Shown here: positions 24,136 through 32,624 of the stretch, piece by piece
Position numbering within the stretch: position 1 is the first letter of the stretch
How the letters are laid out: each line of letters starts with the position of its first letter
Source: an uncultured Eubacteriales bacterium
GTDB taxonomy: Bacteria; Bacillota; Clostridia; Christensenellales; Aristaeellaceae
Assembly (NCBI GenBank): GCA_900542445.1
Contig: UQNN01000011.1
Coordinates: forward strand, 1 to 64,000
Length of the DNA: 64,000 bases
Reading direction: 5' to 3'
Notes under the pieces: model-generated
Database searches by the model: none
Told to the model about the DNA's origin: nothing
The model's input: the letters and a program-made list of their open reading frames with translations, nothing else
Made by a program: the position numbers and the translations under genes

Positions 24136-25755
24136 TTACTTATTTCCCCCGTTCTCTTCCGTGCCCTGCGTCCCAAAGCAAACCGGACATGCGCTCAGCA
24201 GGCTGTACGGGCTTTGATCGAGCAGGTCGGCGGAAAATGTTTCCAGCGCATTGCGGGCGCTTTCGGGAATGGCGGTGCAATCGGGGGTGGAGTGGAAGAC
24301 CCTACCGCCGTCCTTTTCCAGATAGAGGGTTGTGTCCGCATCAATCATCAGGGTGGATTCGTTGTGTGAAGCGACAGAATCCGGCACTTGGGAAATGACG
24401 ATGTCCGTTCCTTCGCTCAGGGAGCCGAAGGGCTTGGATATCTTCACGCCGCGTTTGAGTTCGGCCAGCATTTCTTCATAGACGGCCATGGTTTCCTCAA
24501 CTTTTTCCTGCGTCCAGGTGAACCAGCCGTCGGTGCTTGTGTAGCCGCGTTCACCTGTTTGAGCCATCTCTTCAAGGTCTTTGCGCGTCTGCGCCATATA
24601 GTTTTCAAATTCGTCAACTGTCCACCACTCGATAGGCAGGACGTCGGATTCGGAAGTGGACGTTTCTTCGTTATAAACGACGTAGCTGTACGCAGAATCC
24701 TCCGCAGTGTCGGTAGAAAGGACGAGCGAGTCCTCCGACGAAACAAACGCGTCCTCCCGCATAACGAGCGCATCTTCCGCCTTGACGATGAAAACCTTGT
24801 CGTCCGCGCAGGCGGGCACGGCGGAAATCATCGCGAAGCAGGAGGCGGCGACCAGCGAACCGGCGACCAGACGGGTCAGCAGCGTGTTTTTCCTGATGTT
24901 TTTCATGGCAAAAATCCTCTCTTCAATACCTGTCATGCGGAAGCAGCTCATCGTCGGCGCGGCGGAACGCGCGGCCTCCATCTCCAGCAGCGTGAGCGCA
25001 TAGGCCCGCTTGGAGGATGTGGCGCACTGCGACAGCACGCGCTCGTCGCAGAGCAGCTCCATGTCTCGATTGACGAGGAGGAACAGAAGGAATACCGCCG
25101 GGTTGAACCAGTGCAGACAAAGCGCTGCGAGCACCAGCAGCTTGCGCCACGCATCCAGCGCGCGGATGTGCATCATTTCGTGTTCCAGCACGAAAAGCAG
25201 GCCGTCCCGATTCATGCCCTTGGGCAGGAGGATGACCGGATGCAGCAGGCCGTAGGAAAGCGGCGACGCAATGCGGCTGCTCAAGCGGATCTGCACGCGG
25301 CGGCGGATCGGATGCGCTTGCAGAAACGCCGCGCATCGCGGGTCGTCGTCCGGCAGGGATTGCGCAAACGCGCGCGTGCTGCGGATGTGGGCGGCGATGA
25401 AATACAGCGCCAAACCCAGCGCGACAGCCACCCAGATCACCAGCAAAGCGACGCGAACCGTTTCGGATAGTTGAAACCCGGTTTCGGTCGTGCTGGAAAG
25501 CGCCTGCACGTCAACCATGTCGGCGGTTACCGTCTCTGCCTGCAAGGGCTGAACAAACGCAGATGTTTGCACATAGGCAGCAAAAGCTCCGTCTGTGCGC
25601 GGCAGGCCGACGGGAATCAGCAGGCGCAGCACAGCGATATCCCACAGCGCGATATACATGCGCCGTGGAAGACGGCTGCCTGCAAAACGCCGCACCAGCG
25701 CCGTCAGAAGAATGAGCGCGCCTGCGGCGAGGCTGGAGGAAAGAAAGGTCATCAT
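24136..25755 (-). CDS. BlaR1/MecR1-like M56 metallopeptidase sensor
   Basis: A 539-residue membrane protein. The first part has four helices and an M56 zinc-peptidase domain with HEMMH (near residue 190). A further helix (near 300) leads to an extracellular C-terminus of about 220 residues. In BlaR1 that part is a penicillin-binding domain; here I see no SxxK sensor fold. The end carries a FHSTPDC...CPVC pattern like small cysteine-paired secreted modules. It is translated with the BlaI-like repressor 13 bases upstream. It probably senses an envelope signal and inactivates the repressor by proteolysis. Confidence 0.85.
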   Translation of the reverse strand: MMTFLSSSLAAGALILLTALVRRFAGSRLPRRMYIALWDIAVLRLLIPVGLPRTDGAFAAYVQTSAFVQPLQAETVTADMVDVQALSSTTETGFQLSETVRVALLVIWVAVALGLALYFIAAHIRSTRAFAQSLPDDDPRCAAFLQAHPIRRRVQIRLSSRIASPLSYGLLHPVILLPKGMNRDGLLFVLEHEMMHIRALDAWRKLLVLAALCLHWFNPAVFLLFLLVNRDMELLCDERVLSQCATSSKRAYALTLLEMEAARSAAPTMSCFRMTGIEERIFAMKNIRKNTLLTRLVAGSLVAASCFAMISAVPACADDKVFIVKAEDALVMREDAFVSSEDSLVLSTDTAEDSAYSYVVYNEETSTSESDVLPIEWWTVDEFENYMAQTRKDLEEMAQTGERGYTSTDGWFTWTQEKVEETMAVYEEMLAELKRGVKISKPFGSLSEGTDIVISQVPDSVASHNESTLMIDADTTLYLEKDGGRVFHSTPDCTAIPESARNALETFSADLLDQSPYSLLSACPVCFGTQGTEENGGNK

Positions 25756-25768
25756 GATTGCCCTGCTT

Positions 25769-26125
25769 TCAGTCGTCCATGTCGTCGATGAGGGTGCGCA
25801 GCTTTTGCAGCTGTTCGGCGCTGACGCGTTTGCCGCCGACCAGCGCGGCGAAAAGCTTGTCCGCCGAACCGTCGAACACCTTATCGATTAGCTCCTGCGT
25901 CTCTTCCTCCTGCACCTGCTGCTTGGAAACCAGCGCGTGGCACAGGAAGCCCGGCTCGATACGCTCAATCGCGTTTTTGGCGATGCAGCGCTTGATGAGG
26001 GTGTAGGTGGTATTCACGTTCCATCCGATGGACTCGGTCAGGATGGCGGCGATCTGCCGCGCGGGCATGTCGCCGTTTGTCCAGAGAACGTCCATCACTT
26101 TCAGCTCGGAATCGAATAGTTTCAT
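25769..26125 (-). CDS. BlaI/MecI/CopY-family repressor
   Basis: A winged-helix repressor of about 118 residues: FDSELKVMDVLWTNGDMPARQIAAIL, then NVNTTYTLIKRCIAKNAIERIEPGFLCHAL and a helical dimerisation tail. The start MKLFDSE at 26125 is 11 bases after AAGGAG; an ATG four codons upstream is too close to it. It is encoded just before the M56 sensor, the standard pair order. It should bind the repeated half-sites around its own promoter. Confidence 0.9.
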   Translation of the reverse strand: MKLFDSELKVMDVLWTNGDMPARQIAAILTESIGWNVNTTYTLIKRCIAKNAIERIEPGFLCHALVSKQQVQEEETQELIDKVFDGSADKLFAALVGGKRVSAEQLQKLRTLIDDMDD

Positions 26126-26159
26126 GGGTGCATACACTCCTTTGTACGATCGTGACTCT

Positions 26160-26201
26160 ATACTACAACAGTCTTATCAAAATGTCAATACTACTGGAGT
26201 C
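26160..26201 (-). promoter_or_regulatory. BlaI-type operator and promoter
   Basis: Read on the plus strand, atactacaacagtc (26160-26173) and atactactggagtc (26188-26201) are two 14-base direct repeats with three mismatches. Between and over them, on the minus strand, lie TTGACA, a 17-base spacer and TAGTAT. This fits autorepression by the BlaI-like protein. Confidence 0.65.
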
Positions 26202-26221
26202 GTATTTTGGAATAAAAGAAT

Positions 26222-26239
26222 GGGCTGCAGCGGCAGCCC
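26222..26239 (-). terminator. Terminator of the serine dehydratase operon
   Basis: gggctgc/gcagccc stem, followed on the minus strand by attcttttatt. Confidence 0.6.
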
Positions 26240-26251
26240 CAAAAAATCAGT

Positions 26252-27118
26252 TTAACCCATTTCCATTTTTTCGGCGATCTTCTGCCCGAAAGGCGTGCCC
26301 GCTACGCCGCCGACGCCCGTTTCCTTGAGCGAAACATCCATCTTGTCGCCGACTTCGCGCATCGCCAGAATCACCTCGTCCGGCGGCACGGCGGATCGAA
26401 TGCCCGCCAGGGCCATGTCCGCGCTGGACATGGCAATCATCGCGCCCGCTGCGTTGCGCTTCACGCAGGGCACTTCCACCAATCCCGCAATCGGGTCGCA
26501 GACCAGACCGAGCATGCTCTTGATGGCGATGGCCGCCGCATGGCAGACCGCCTGCGCGTCGCCGCCGCCCAGGTAGCAGAGCGCCGCCGCGCCCATCGCG
26601 CTGGCCGTGCCGATTTCCGCCTGACAGCCGCCCGCCGCGCCCGCGATGGAGGCTTTTGCCGCGACGACTTGTCCGATGGCGCCGGCGACATACATCGCGC
26701 GCACCATCGTATGGTCGTCCAGTCCCTCACGGGCCTGATAGGGCAGCAGCACCGCAGGCAGAACGCCGCAGCTTCCCGCCGTCGGCGCGGCGACGATGCA
26801 CTTCATACAGGCGTTGCTTTCGCCCATTTCGAGCGCCTGTGCAATGACCTGCCCGATGTAATCCCCGCAGATCGTCTTGCCGCTCTGCACATAGGCGCGC
26901 ATTTTCGCGCCGTCGCCGCCGACCATGCCGCTGGCGGAGCGCAGAGCCGGATCATATCCGGCCCTGGCGCGCCGGATGGCGGCATAGAGCGCGCGCATTT
27001 TTTCAAAGGACGCTTCTTTCGTCACGCCGCGATCCACGCAGTCGCTGTGAATGATGATGTCGCAGAGATCCTGATTTTCGCCCGCTTCCATCAGCGCGCG
27101 AAGCGATTCAATGGCCAT
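26252..27118 (-). CDS. sdaAA: L-serine dehydratase, alpha subunit
   Basis: A 288-residue iron-sulfur catalytic subunit that deaminates L-serine to pyruvate and ammonia. Cluster ligands are visible in SNACMKCIVAAPTAGSCGVLP, in VCDPIAGLVEVPC and near its end, and the glycine-rich GGVAGTPFGQKIAE tail is typical. It is the second gene of the operon, 13 bases after the beta subunit; the two-subunit anaerobic form is usual in Clostridia. ATG 27118 is preceded by a GGGAGGGGC site. Confidence 0.95.
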   Translation of the reverse strand: MAIESLRALMEAGENQDLCDIIIHSDCVDRGVTKEASFEKMRALYAAIRRARAGYDPALRSASGMVGGDGAKMRAYVQSGKTICGDYIGQVIAQALEMGESNACMKCIVAAPTAGSCGVLPAVLLPYQAREGLDDHTMVRAMYVAGAIGQVVAAKASIAGAAGGCQAEIGTASAMGAAALCYLGGGDAQAVCHAAAIAIKSMLGLVCDPIAGLVEVPCVKRNAAGAMIAMSSADMALAGIRSAVPPDEVILAMREVGDKMDVSLKETGVGGVAGTPFGQKIAEKMEMG

Positions 27119-27131
27119 ATTGCCCCTCCCG

Positions 27132-27803
27132 TCATGCTTCCCGCTCGGCGTCGATAAACGTCACGCGCGTAATGCCTTCGCTGCGTTCCAGCCAGGCGAT
27201 GCCCTCCGGCGGAACGGCTTTGTCCGTCTCGATAATCATCACGGCGTTTCCGCCCGGATGGTCGCGGTAGAGCTGCATCGTCGCGATGTTCACGCCCTTG
27301 TGCGCCAGCATGCTGGTCACTTCGCTGACGTGGCCGGGCTGATCGACGTTCTGCACGATCAATGTCGGCAGATCGCCGGAAAAGTTGGCGCGCAGGCCGT
27401 TCATTTCCACCACCATGATGCGCCCGCCGCCCAGCGAAGAGCCGGTCATCGACAGCGTTTTGCCGCTTTGGCCGACGAGGTCGATGCGCGCCGTGTTCGG
27501 ATGCTCGCCGCCCGCGCGGGAGAGGGTGAAGGAGAACGCCATGCCTGCGTCGCGGGCGATGTCAAAGCTTCGGGCGATACGCTCGTCATCCGGCTGAAAG
27601 CCCAAAAGACCTGCGATCAGCGCGCGGTCTGTGCCGTGCCCGTGGCCGGTTGCGGCAAAAGAGCCGAATAGCGTGATCGCCGCTTCGCGCGGCGTGCCCT
27701 CACCCAGCAGTCGGCGCGCCGTGCGCCCCAGCCGAACCGCGCCCGCCGTGTGCGAGCTGCTTGGGCCGACCATCACCGGGCCGAGAATGTCAAACAGATT
27801 CAT
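27132..27803 (-). CDS. sdaAB: L-serine dehydratase, beta subunit
   Basis: A 223-residue partner of SdaAA. The N-terminal half has the family signature DILGPVMVGPSSSHTAGAVRLGR and GSFAATGHGHGTDRALIAGLLG. The C-terminal half is an ACT domain (PTLIVQNVDQPGHVSEVTSMLAHKGVNIATMQLYRD), expected to bind serine or a related effector. Start at 27803 after aaaggagg. First gene of the operon, with a promoter at 27836-27864. Confidence 0.95.
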   Translation of the reverse strand: MNLFDILGPVMVGPSSSHTAGAVRLGRTARRLLGEGTPREAAITLFGSFAATGHGHGTDRALIAGLLGFQPDDERIARSFDIARDAGMAFSFTLSRAGGEHPNTARIDLVGQSGKTLSMTGSSLGGGRIMVVEMNGLRANFSGDLPTLIVQNVDQPGHVSEVTSMLAHKGVNIATMQLYRDHPGGNAVMIIETDKAVPPEGIAWLERSEGITRVTFIDAEREA

Positions 27804-27835
27804 GTTCGTTCGTCCTCCTTTGCGCTTTATGGGTT

Positions 27836-27864
27836 ATGATAACAGAAAACGCGTGGGGATTCAA
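27836..27864 (-). promoter_or_regulatory. Promoter of sdaAB-sdaAA
   Basis: On the minus strand: TTGAAT (27859-27864), 17 bases, TATCAT (27836-27841), about 35 bases before the sdaAB start. Confidence 0.6.
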
Positions 27865-28026
27865 CTGATGTGCGCGGGAAGTTTTCTCCAAAATCGCAGC
27901 GAAACAGAATTTACTCTATGAAAATGGGCGCTGATGCGTTACAATAGAATGTGCTGAAGAGCAAAAAATAATGAATCTTCGTTTTTTGATTGCCGAAGGC
28001 AATATGGATTCTTTAGGATGTGGAAC

Positions 28027-29019
28027 ATGTTTTCGTTACTCAATCAGGATATTCAAAACGTTATCGTTTTTGATCTGGAATGGAATCAGAGCGGCTATAA
28101 CCCCAACCACCGCATGCCGCATGAAATTATCGAAATCGGCGCGTGCCGTGTGGATCGGGAGGGGCATGTCGTTTCGCGGTTCAGTGAGTTGATTCGCCCG
28201 CGGGTCTATAAGCGGCTGGATAAGCACATCAAGCAGGTGACGGGCATCACCGAGCAGGAGCTCGCGCAGGGACGCCCGTTTTCGGATGTCTTCGGCGATT
28301 TTATTTCGTGGTGCGGCGAGGATGCGCAGCTGGTGACATGGGGACGGGATGATTATCCCGTGCTCAAGCGCAACGCCGCGTTTTTCATGACCCCGATGCC
28401 GTTCGATCCGCCGATTGATGCGCAGCTGGTCTTCGGCTTCTGCTGTCTGGGCGGGGAACACAAGCAGATGAACCTGCATGCGGCGATGGAACAGATGAAC
28501 GTCGAGCTGGATGTGGCGGCCCATCGCGCGGTGAACGACGCGGAATGCACGGCGGCACTGCTGCCCATTGTGGATGGGGCGGTGCAGGCGCTCACGCCTG
28601 AGCGGCGCATGCAGCTGGATCACATTCTGGAAAAGGAGAGCCGCGTTGCGGCCTCCGCGCTGCGTTCTCTGCCCACGCCGTATATGTTTCAGACGGATGC
28701 GCTGGCGGATCAGCGCCTGATGAGCCTGCCCTGTCCCGCCTGCGGCAAACGCACCGCGTTTGATACGCCGTGGTTTGACGGCGGGCGGGAGCGCTATCTG
28801 GCGATTTCCGTCTGCCCGCAGCACGGCTTTGTCTACGGGCAGATGCACTTCAAGCGCACGAGTGCCAACACGCTGATTATGCACCAGCGCGCTTATCCCG
28901 CCAGCCGGGAGGATGTGGACGACGTCCGCGAACGCTATCGGCTCTATCTGCTCACTCCGCCGAAAAAGCGCCACCATCGGCTGAATATGGAAGAGGTTGT
29001 GGAAAAGAGTAAAGGATGA
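28027..29019 (+). CDS. DnaQ/RNase T-like 3'-5' exonuclease
   Basis: A 330-residue DEDDh-type exonuclease. Metal residues are visible in VIVFDLEWNQ (Asp, Glu), in the VTWGRDDYPVL block and in HRAVNDAECTAAL (His, Asp). An extra C-terminal part of about 130 residues carries CPACGKRTAFDT, a possible zinc knuckle with a later cysteine. It resembles KapD-like exonucleases; the substrate (DNA or RNA) is unknown. ATG 28027 is better spaced from agga than ATG 28018. It stands alone between a repeat pair and the sda operon. Confidence 0.85.
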   Translation: MFSLLNQDIQNVIVFDLEWNQSGYNPNHRMPHEIIEIGACRVDREGHVVSRFSELIRPRVYKRLDKHIKQVTGITEQELAQGRPFSDVFGDFISWCGEDAQLVTWGRDDYPVLKRNAAFFMTPMPFDPPIDAQLVFGFCCLGGEHKQMNLHAAMEQMNVELDVAAHRAVNDAECTAALLPIVDGAVQALTPERRMQLDHILEKESRVAASALRSLPTPYMFQTDALADQRLMSLPCPACGKRTAFDTPWFDGGRERYLAISVCPQHGFVYGQMHFKRTSANTLIMHQRAYPASREDVDDVRERYRLYLLTPPKKRHHRLNMEEVVEKSKG

Positions 29020-29214
29020 CTCCTTCAGTCGCGCTGACGCGCGCCAGCTCCCTCAAAGAGGGAGCCTATCATATCAGCGCATACAAGAAAAAAGAAGAAA
29101 AAAGCAACCTGAACAGCTGCAAAACTGCTTAGGTTGCCTTTTTGTGATCATTTTTTATACGTATGCCTCCCTCTTTGAGGGAGGTGGCATGCCGAAGGCA
29201 TGACGGAAGGAGTT
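29018..29214. repeat. Inverted pair of two-hairpin repeats around a terminator
   Basis: Left copy about 29020-29072 and right copy about 29163-29214, the right one inverted. Each reads actccttc.gtc, a variable hairpin, then a ctccctcaaagagggag hairpin. The variable hairpin is gcgctgacgcgc in one copy and atgccttcggcat in the other. Between them lies a bidirectional terminator (agcaacct...aggttgcct with A/T runs, about 29096-29143). A third copy is at 52316. Confidence 0.7.
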
Positions 29215-30025
29215 ACAGGCAGAACATGAAGAACCGCAGCACGTCGTAGTACGCGTCTGAGGAGAAGCGCACTGTGCGCGGGCCGATCTGCTTCACGCCG
29301 GGATAGAAGCTCGCGCGCCGAGCGCGGTTGTGCTTCACAAATTCCACCTCAACGTCAAAGTTGTTCGGCAGGGCGACGGCGAATTTTTCAGGATGGGCAA
29401 TGCCGTCCGCAACGGCCATCTCCGCTTTTTCGCGAATGCGTTTGACGGCCTCCGCCGGATGAATGGAAATCGATCCGTTTCCGCAGCCGCGGCTGACGGG
29501 AACGGTATAAATCGCGGGGCAGAGACGCTTGGCCTGCTCGCATACGCCCAAATCGCCCGTCACCAGCAGCACCGGCACATCGTACAGCGCGGCGGCAAAC
29601 GTGTTGATGACCAGTTCGCTGGCCTGAATGCCGTTGATGCGGATGGATACGTTGTCCAGATTCATCGTGTGGCACAGCGGGCTGGCGTCCGTGTTGGAGG
29701 AGGAATGATAGCCCGTGAAAATTGCACCCGCGAAGCTGGCGTCAATGCCAGACATCATCGAGTGGATGTCGCTGCCCCAGCCGCGGAAGATGCTTACGCG
29801 CTCCGGCAGTTCGGCGGGAATCAGGTTGCGCGCGCTGTCGTGCGCGTCCTTAATCAGCAGATCTTCACAACCGGCGGCGAAAGCGCCCTCGCATGCGGCG
29901 GCGACTTCGCGGGTCATCTGGCGGCGGAAAGGCTCGTAATCCGGCTTGCCCAGCTCGGTTTCGTCCCAATGGGCGATGCCGCACGTACCTTCAATGTCGG
30001 CGGAAAGAAAAATTCGGTTCAGCAC
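29213..30025 (-). CDS. D-aminopeptidase DppA-like (family M55)
   Basis: A 270-residue zinc peptidase. The N-terminal FLSADIEGTCGIAHWDE gives the Asp/Glu metal ligands; LLIKDAHDSARN and FTGYHSSSN supply the histidines; and NGIQASELVINTFAAALYDVPVLLVTGD is typical of DppA. Family members remove D-amino acids from peptides, often in peptidoglycan-derived peptide use. Its stop codon lies at the edge of the interspersed repeat. It follows deoD by 14 bases on the same strand and is probably cotranscribed. Confidence 0.88.
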   Translation of the reverse strand: MLNRIFLSADIEGTCGIAHWDETELGKPDYEPFRRQMTREVAAACEGAFAAGCEDLLIKDAHDSARNLIPAELPERVSIFRGWGSDIHSMMSGIDASFAGAIFTGYHSSSNTDASPLCHTMNLDNVSIRINGIQASELVINTFAAALYDVPVLLVTGDLGVCEQAKRLCPAIYTVPVSRGCGNGSISIHPAEAVKRIREKAEMAVADGIAHPEKFAVALPNNFDVEVEFVKHNRARRASFYPGVKQIGPRTVRFSSDAYYDVLRFFMFCL

Positions 30026-30039
30026 TCTGCGTCATCCTT

Positions 30040-30753
30040 TCACGCGATGGAAAGCGCGATTTCCATCATCTGGGTGAAGGCCGTCTGGCGCGCCTGCGCG
30101 TCGAGCGATTCGCCCGTGCCGAGGTGATCCGAAATCGTGCAGATGGCCAGCGCGTTTTTGCCCGCGCGTGCCGCGTTCAGATACAGCGAGGCAGATTCCA
30201 TCTCGACCGCCAGCACGCCCAGCTTCTTAAGCTTGCCGGACATGCCGGATTCGTCGTAGAAAATATCGGAGGAATACAGCGGGCCGACGATCGGCTCGAT
30301 GCCCATCTTGCGCGCGGCCGCGACGGCCTGTTCCAGCAGCTTGAACGAGCAGCAGGGCGCAACGTTGCCGTCAAAGCCGAACTGGCGGCCAAAGTTGGAA
30401 TTGGTGTAGGCGGACAGGCCCATCACCACGTCGCGCACCTTCACGGCGTCGGCCATACCCCCTGCCGTGCCGATACGGATGATGTTTTCCACGCCGTAGA
30501 AGTTAAAGAGTTCATAGGAGTAGATACCCATAGAAGGAATGCCCATGCCGGAAGCCATCACGGAGACGCGCTTGCCCTGATAGGTGCCGGTGTAACCCTG
30601 CACGCCGCGCGTGTTGTTGACCAGCACCGGGTTTTCCAGATACGTTTCAGCGATGAATTTGCTGCGCAGCGGGTCGCCCGGCATCAGCACGGTGCGGGCA
30701 AAGTCGCCCTCTTTGGCAGTGATGTGCGGCGTGGGAATATTCGGATTGGACAT
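30040..30753 (-). CDS. deoD: Purine nucleoside phosphorylase, DeoD type
   Basis: A 237-residue hexameric-type enzyme (NP-I family) that cleaves purine (deoxy)nucleosides with phosphate. Visible motifs: TPHITAKEGDFARTVLMPGDPLRSK, the phosphate/sugar site MASGMGIPSMGIYSYEL, RIGTAGGMADAVKVRDVV, and GVLAVEMESASLYLNA with ISDHL. Start MSNPNIP at 30753 after aaagggg; a longer frame exists but is not needed. Its promoter is at 30797-30825. Confidence 0.96.
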   Translation of the reverse strand: MSNPNIPTPHITAKEGDFARTVLMPGDPLRSKFIAETYLENPVLVNNTRGVQGYTGTYQGKRVSVMASGMGIPSMGIYSYELFNFYGVENIIRIGTAGGMADAVKVRDVVMGLSAYTNSNFGRQFGFDGNVAPCCSFKLLEQAVAAARKMGIEPIVGPLYSSDIFYDESGMSGKLKKLGVLAVEMESASLYLNAARAGKNALAICTISDHLGTGESLDAQARQTAFTQMMEIALSIA

Positions 30754-30796
30754 GAAAACAGCCCCTTTCTGAAATTGATGAAAATTGGATAATTCC

Positions 30797-30825
30797 ATTA
30801 TAACGGCAAAGCGGCCAAAAGCCAA
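30797..30825 (-). promoter_or_regulatory. deoD promoter
   Basis: On the minus strand: TTGGCT (30820-30825), 17 bases, TATAAT (30797-30802). The remaining gap from 30830 to 31020 holds a 9-pair hairpin (tccggcaac/gttgccgga near 30880), smaller hairpins and a T-rich stretch, but no gene that I can support. Confidence 0.65.
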
Positions 30826-31028
30826 CAAAAATTTGAAAAGGAAAGGATGCGTCGGGAAACAGGGGCTTTATTCATGTGTCCGGCAACGAAGTTGCCGGAA
30901 GGCGGGAGGTGCAGGAACGGAATGAACACCCGCTGTGCGGGATACAGTGAATGACGTTCCAGGTTTCTGCCGGAGTTTGAGGCGGAACCTCAATCGTACC
31001 GTTTTTTCTTCTCTTTTTTTGCAAAACA

Positions 31029-31037
31029 TGGTATACT
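31029..31037 (+). promoter_or_regulatory. Extended -10 for the HAD/DapA-like operon
   Basis: TGgTATACT at 31029-31037 with no good -35; 32 bases before the HAD gene's start. Confidence 0.45.
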
Positions 31038-31069
31038 AACCGCGATGGAAACCAGATCGGAGGCATGGT

Positions 31070-31648
31070 ATGCGCATCGACGTTTATGATTTTGACGGTA
31101 CGATTTACGACGGCGATTCCACGGTGGATTTCACGCGGTTCTGTCTGCGCCGCCATCCCGGCGTTCTGGCAGGCCTGCCAAAGTTTCTGGGCACGTCGCT
31201 TCTGCTGGCGGCAGGCAGACGCAGCCTGACGCAGTTTAAGAGCGTGCTCTTTGGCGAAATGGCAAGGCGTTTCAATCTGGAAACGGAAGCCGAGCTTTTC
31301 TGGCAGGCTGAGGCGACCCGTGCCAAGCTGGGCAAATGGTTTTTTGACAGGCCGCGCGATCTGCCGATTGTCATCGCTTCTGCGTCGCCGGAGTTTGAGC
31401 TGCAATATGCGGCAAAACTGCTGGGCGTGCCGACACTTATCGGCACGAAATGCGACGTGAAAACCGGCGCGCTCATTGGCAAGAACTGCAAGGGCGAGGA
31501 AAAACTGCGCCGCATCGAGCAGAATATCGGCCCGTTTGAAATCCGCGCCATGTATACCGACGACGCTAAAGCGGACGGCCCGCTGCTCGCCGCCGCCCAG
31601 GAGGGATATATTGTCACCCACGGCGCGCTTGCGCTGTTTCAGGGATAA
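31070..31648 (+). CDS. HAD-IB family phosphatase
   Basis: A 192-residue haloacid dehalogenase-fold hydrolase. Motif I DFDGTIYDGDST carries both catalytic aspartates, motif II is IVIASASPEFELQ, a basic residue lies in KCDVKTGALIGKNCKGEEK, and motif III is MYTDDAKADGPLL. The arrangement resembles SerB/HAD-IB phosphatases acting on small phospho-metabolites; the substrate cannot be told. SD is ggagg 9 bases before the ATG. The next gene starts 15 bases later, so the pair is an operon. Confidence 0.85.
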   Translation: MRIDVYDFDGTIYDGDSTVDFTRFCLRRHPGVLAGLPKFLGTSLLLAAGRRSLTQFKSVLFGEMARRFNLETEAELFWQAEATRAKLGKWFFDRPRDLPIVIASASPEFELQYAAKLLGVPTLIGTKCDVKTGALIGKNCKGEEKLRRIEQNIGPFEIRAMYTDDAKADGPLLAAAQEGYIVTHGALALFQG

Positions 31649-31663
31649 AAAGGAGAGTTTCGG

Positions 31664-32554
31664 ATGAAGAAAATGCAGAATATGAGCGGCTTTTTTGTCG
31701 CCGCCGTCACCCCGTTTGACGAGGCGGGCAAGTTCAGCGCGTCTGCGCTCCACAAGCTCATGGATAAGACGATCGCGGAAGGCGCGAAGGGCTTTCTGAT
31801 CGGCGGCAGCAGCGCGGAATGCCCGCTGCTCACGCATGCGGAACGCGTGGAGGGGCTGGAGGCCGCCGCGAAGTATCAGGATCGCGCCAAGACGAAGCTC
31901 ATCGCTTCCGTCGCGGCGATTTCTACCGATGAGGCTGTCGAATATGCCAAGACCGCCAAAGAACTGGGCTATGACGCGATGATCTCCACCGTGCCGTATT
32001 ACTACAAATTCGGCATGAAGGCCATCAGCGAGTATTACAACACGCTGCGCGAGACCGTCGATCTGCCGCTGTTCCTCTACAATTTCCCCGGCAACACGGG
32101 CGTGGAGCTGGATATCGCGGACGACCACATCCGCGGCATGCTGACCGACGGCACGATTGCCGGCGTGAAGCAGACCAGTCTGAACCTCTATCAGATGGAG
32201 CGCATTCGCGACCTGAACCCGGAACTGGTCATCTACGGCGGTTTTGACGAGGTCTACATCGGCGCGCGCATCCTCGGCGCAGACGGCGCAATCGGTTCGA
32301 CCTTCAATTTCACCCTGCCGCTGTTCAACCAGATTGAGGCGGCATACAGCGCGCTGGATATTCCCAAGGCGCAGGCGCTCCAGAAGCGCGCAAACAACAT
32401 CATGCAGGCGCTGGTTTCCTGTTCGCTGTTCCCGTCCATTAAGCACATCCTCAAGACGCAGGGCGTGGACTGCGGCGGCTGCCGCAAGCCGTTCCCGACG
32501 CTGACCGAGGGACAGAAAGCCTATATCGAGCGCGTGGTCAAAGAGAATATGTAA
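31664..32554 (+). CDS. DapA/N-acetylneuraminate lyase family aldolase
   Basis: A 296-residue TIM-barrel Schiff-base lyase or synthase. The Schiff-base lysine is in GVKQTSLNLYQ near residue 165, and the catalytic tyrosine is in LYNFPGNTGVEL. The usual GxTGE motif reads GGSSAECPLLTHAER, so this is unlikely to be a plain DapA with confidence; N-acetylneuraminate lyase or a related 2-keto acid aldolase is as likely. It follows a HAD phosphatase in an operon, which could fit sialic or keto-sugar use. Confidence 0.82.
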   Translation: MKKMQNMSGFFVAAVTPFDEAGKFSASALHKLMDKTIAEGAKGFLIGGSSAECPLLTHAERVEGLEAAAKYQDRAKTKLIASVAAISTDEAVEYAKTAKELGYDAMISTVPYYYKFGMKAISEYYNTLRETVDLPLFLYNFPGNTGVELDIADDHIRGMLTDGTIAGVKQTSLNLYQMERIRDLNPELVIYGGFDEVYIGARILGADGAIGSTFNFTLPLFNQIEAAYSALDIPKAQALQKRANNIMQALVSCSLFPSIKHILKTQGVDCGGCRKPFPTLTEGQKAYIERVVKENM

Positions 32555-32570
32555 GCCCGTTCAACAGATT

Positions 32571-32601
32571 GAGCCGTCCGGCATTGCCGGACGGCTCTTT
32601 T
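32571..32601 (+). terminator. Terminator after the DapA-like gene
   Basis: gagccgtccggca/..ccggacggctc stem followed by tttt. Confidence 0.85.
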
Positions 32602-32624
32602 GATGGATGAACGCGCACGCGGAC

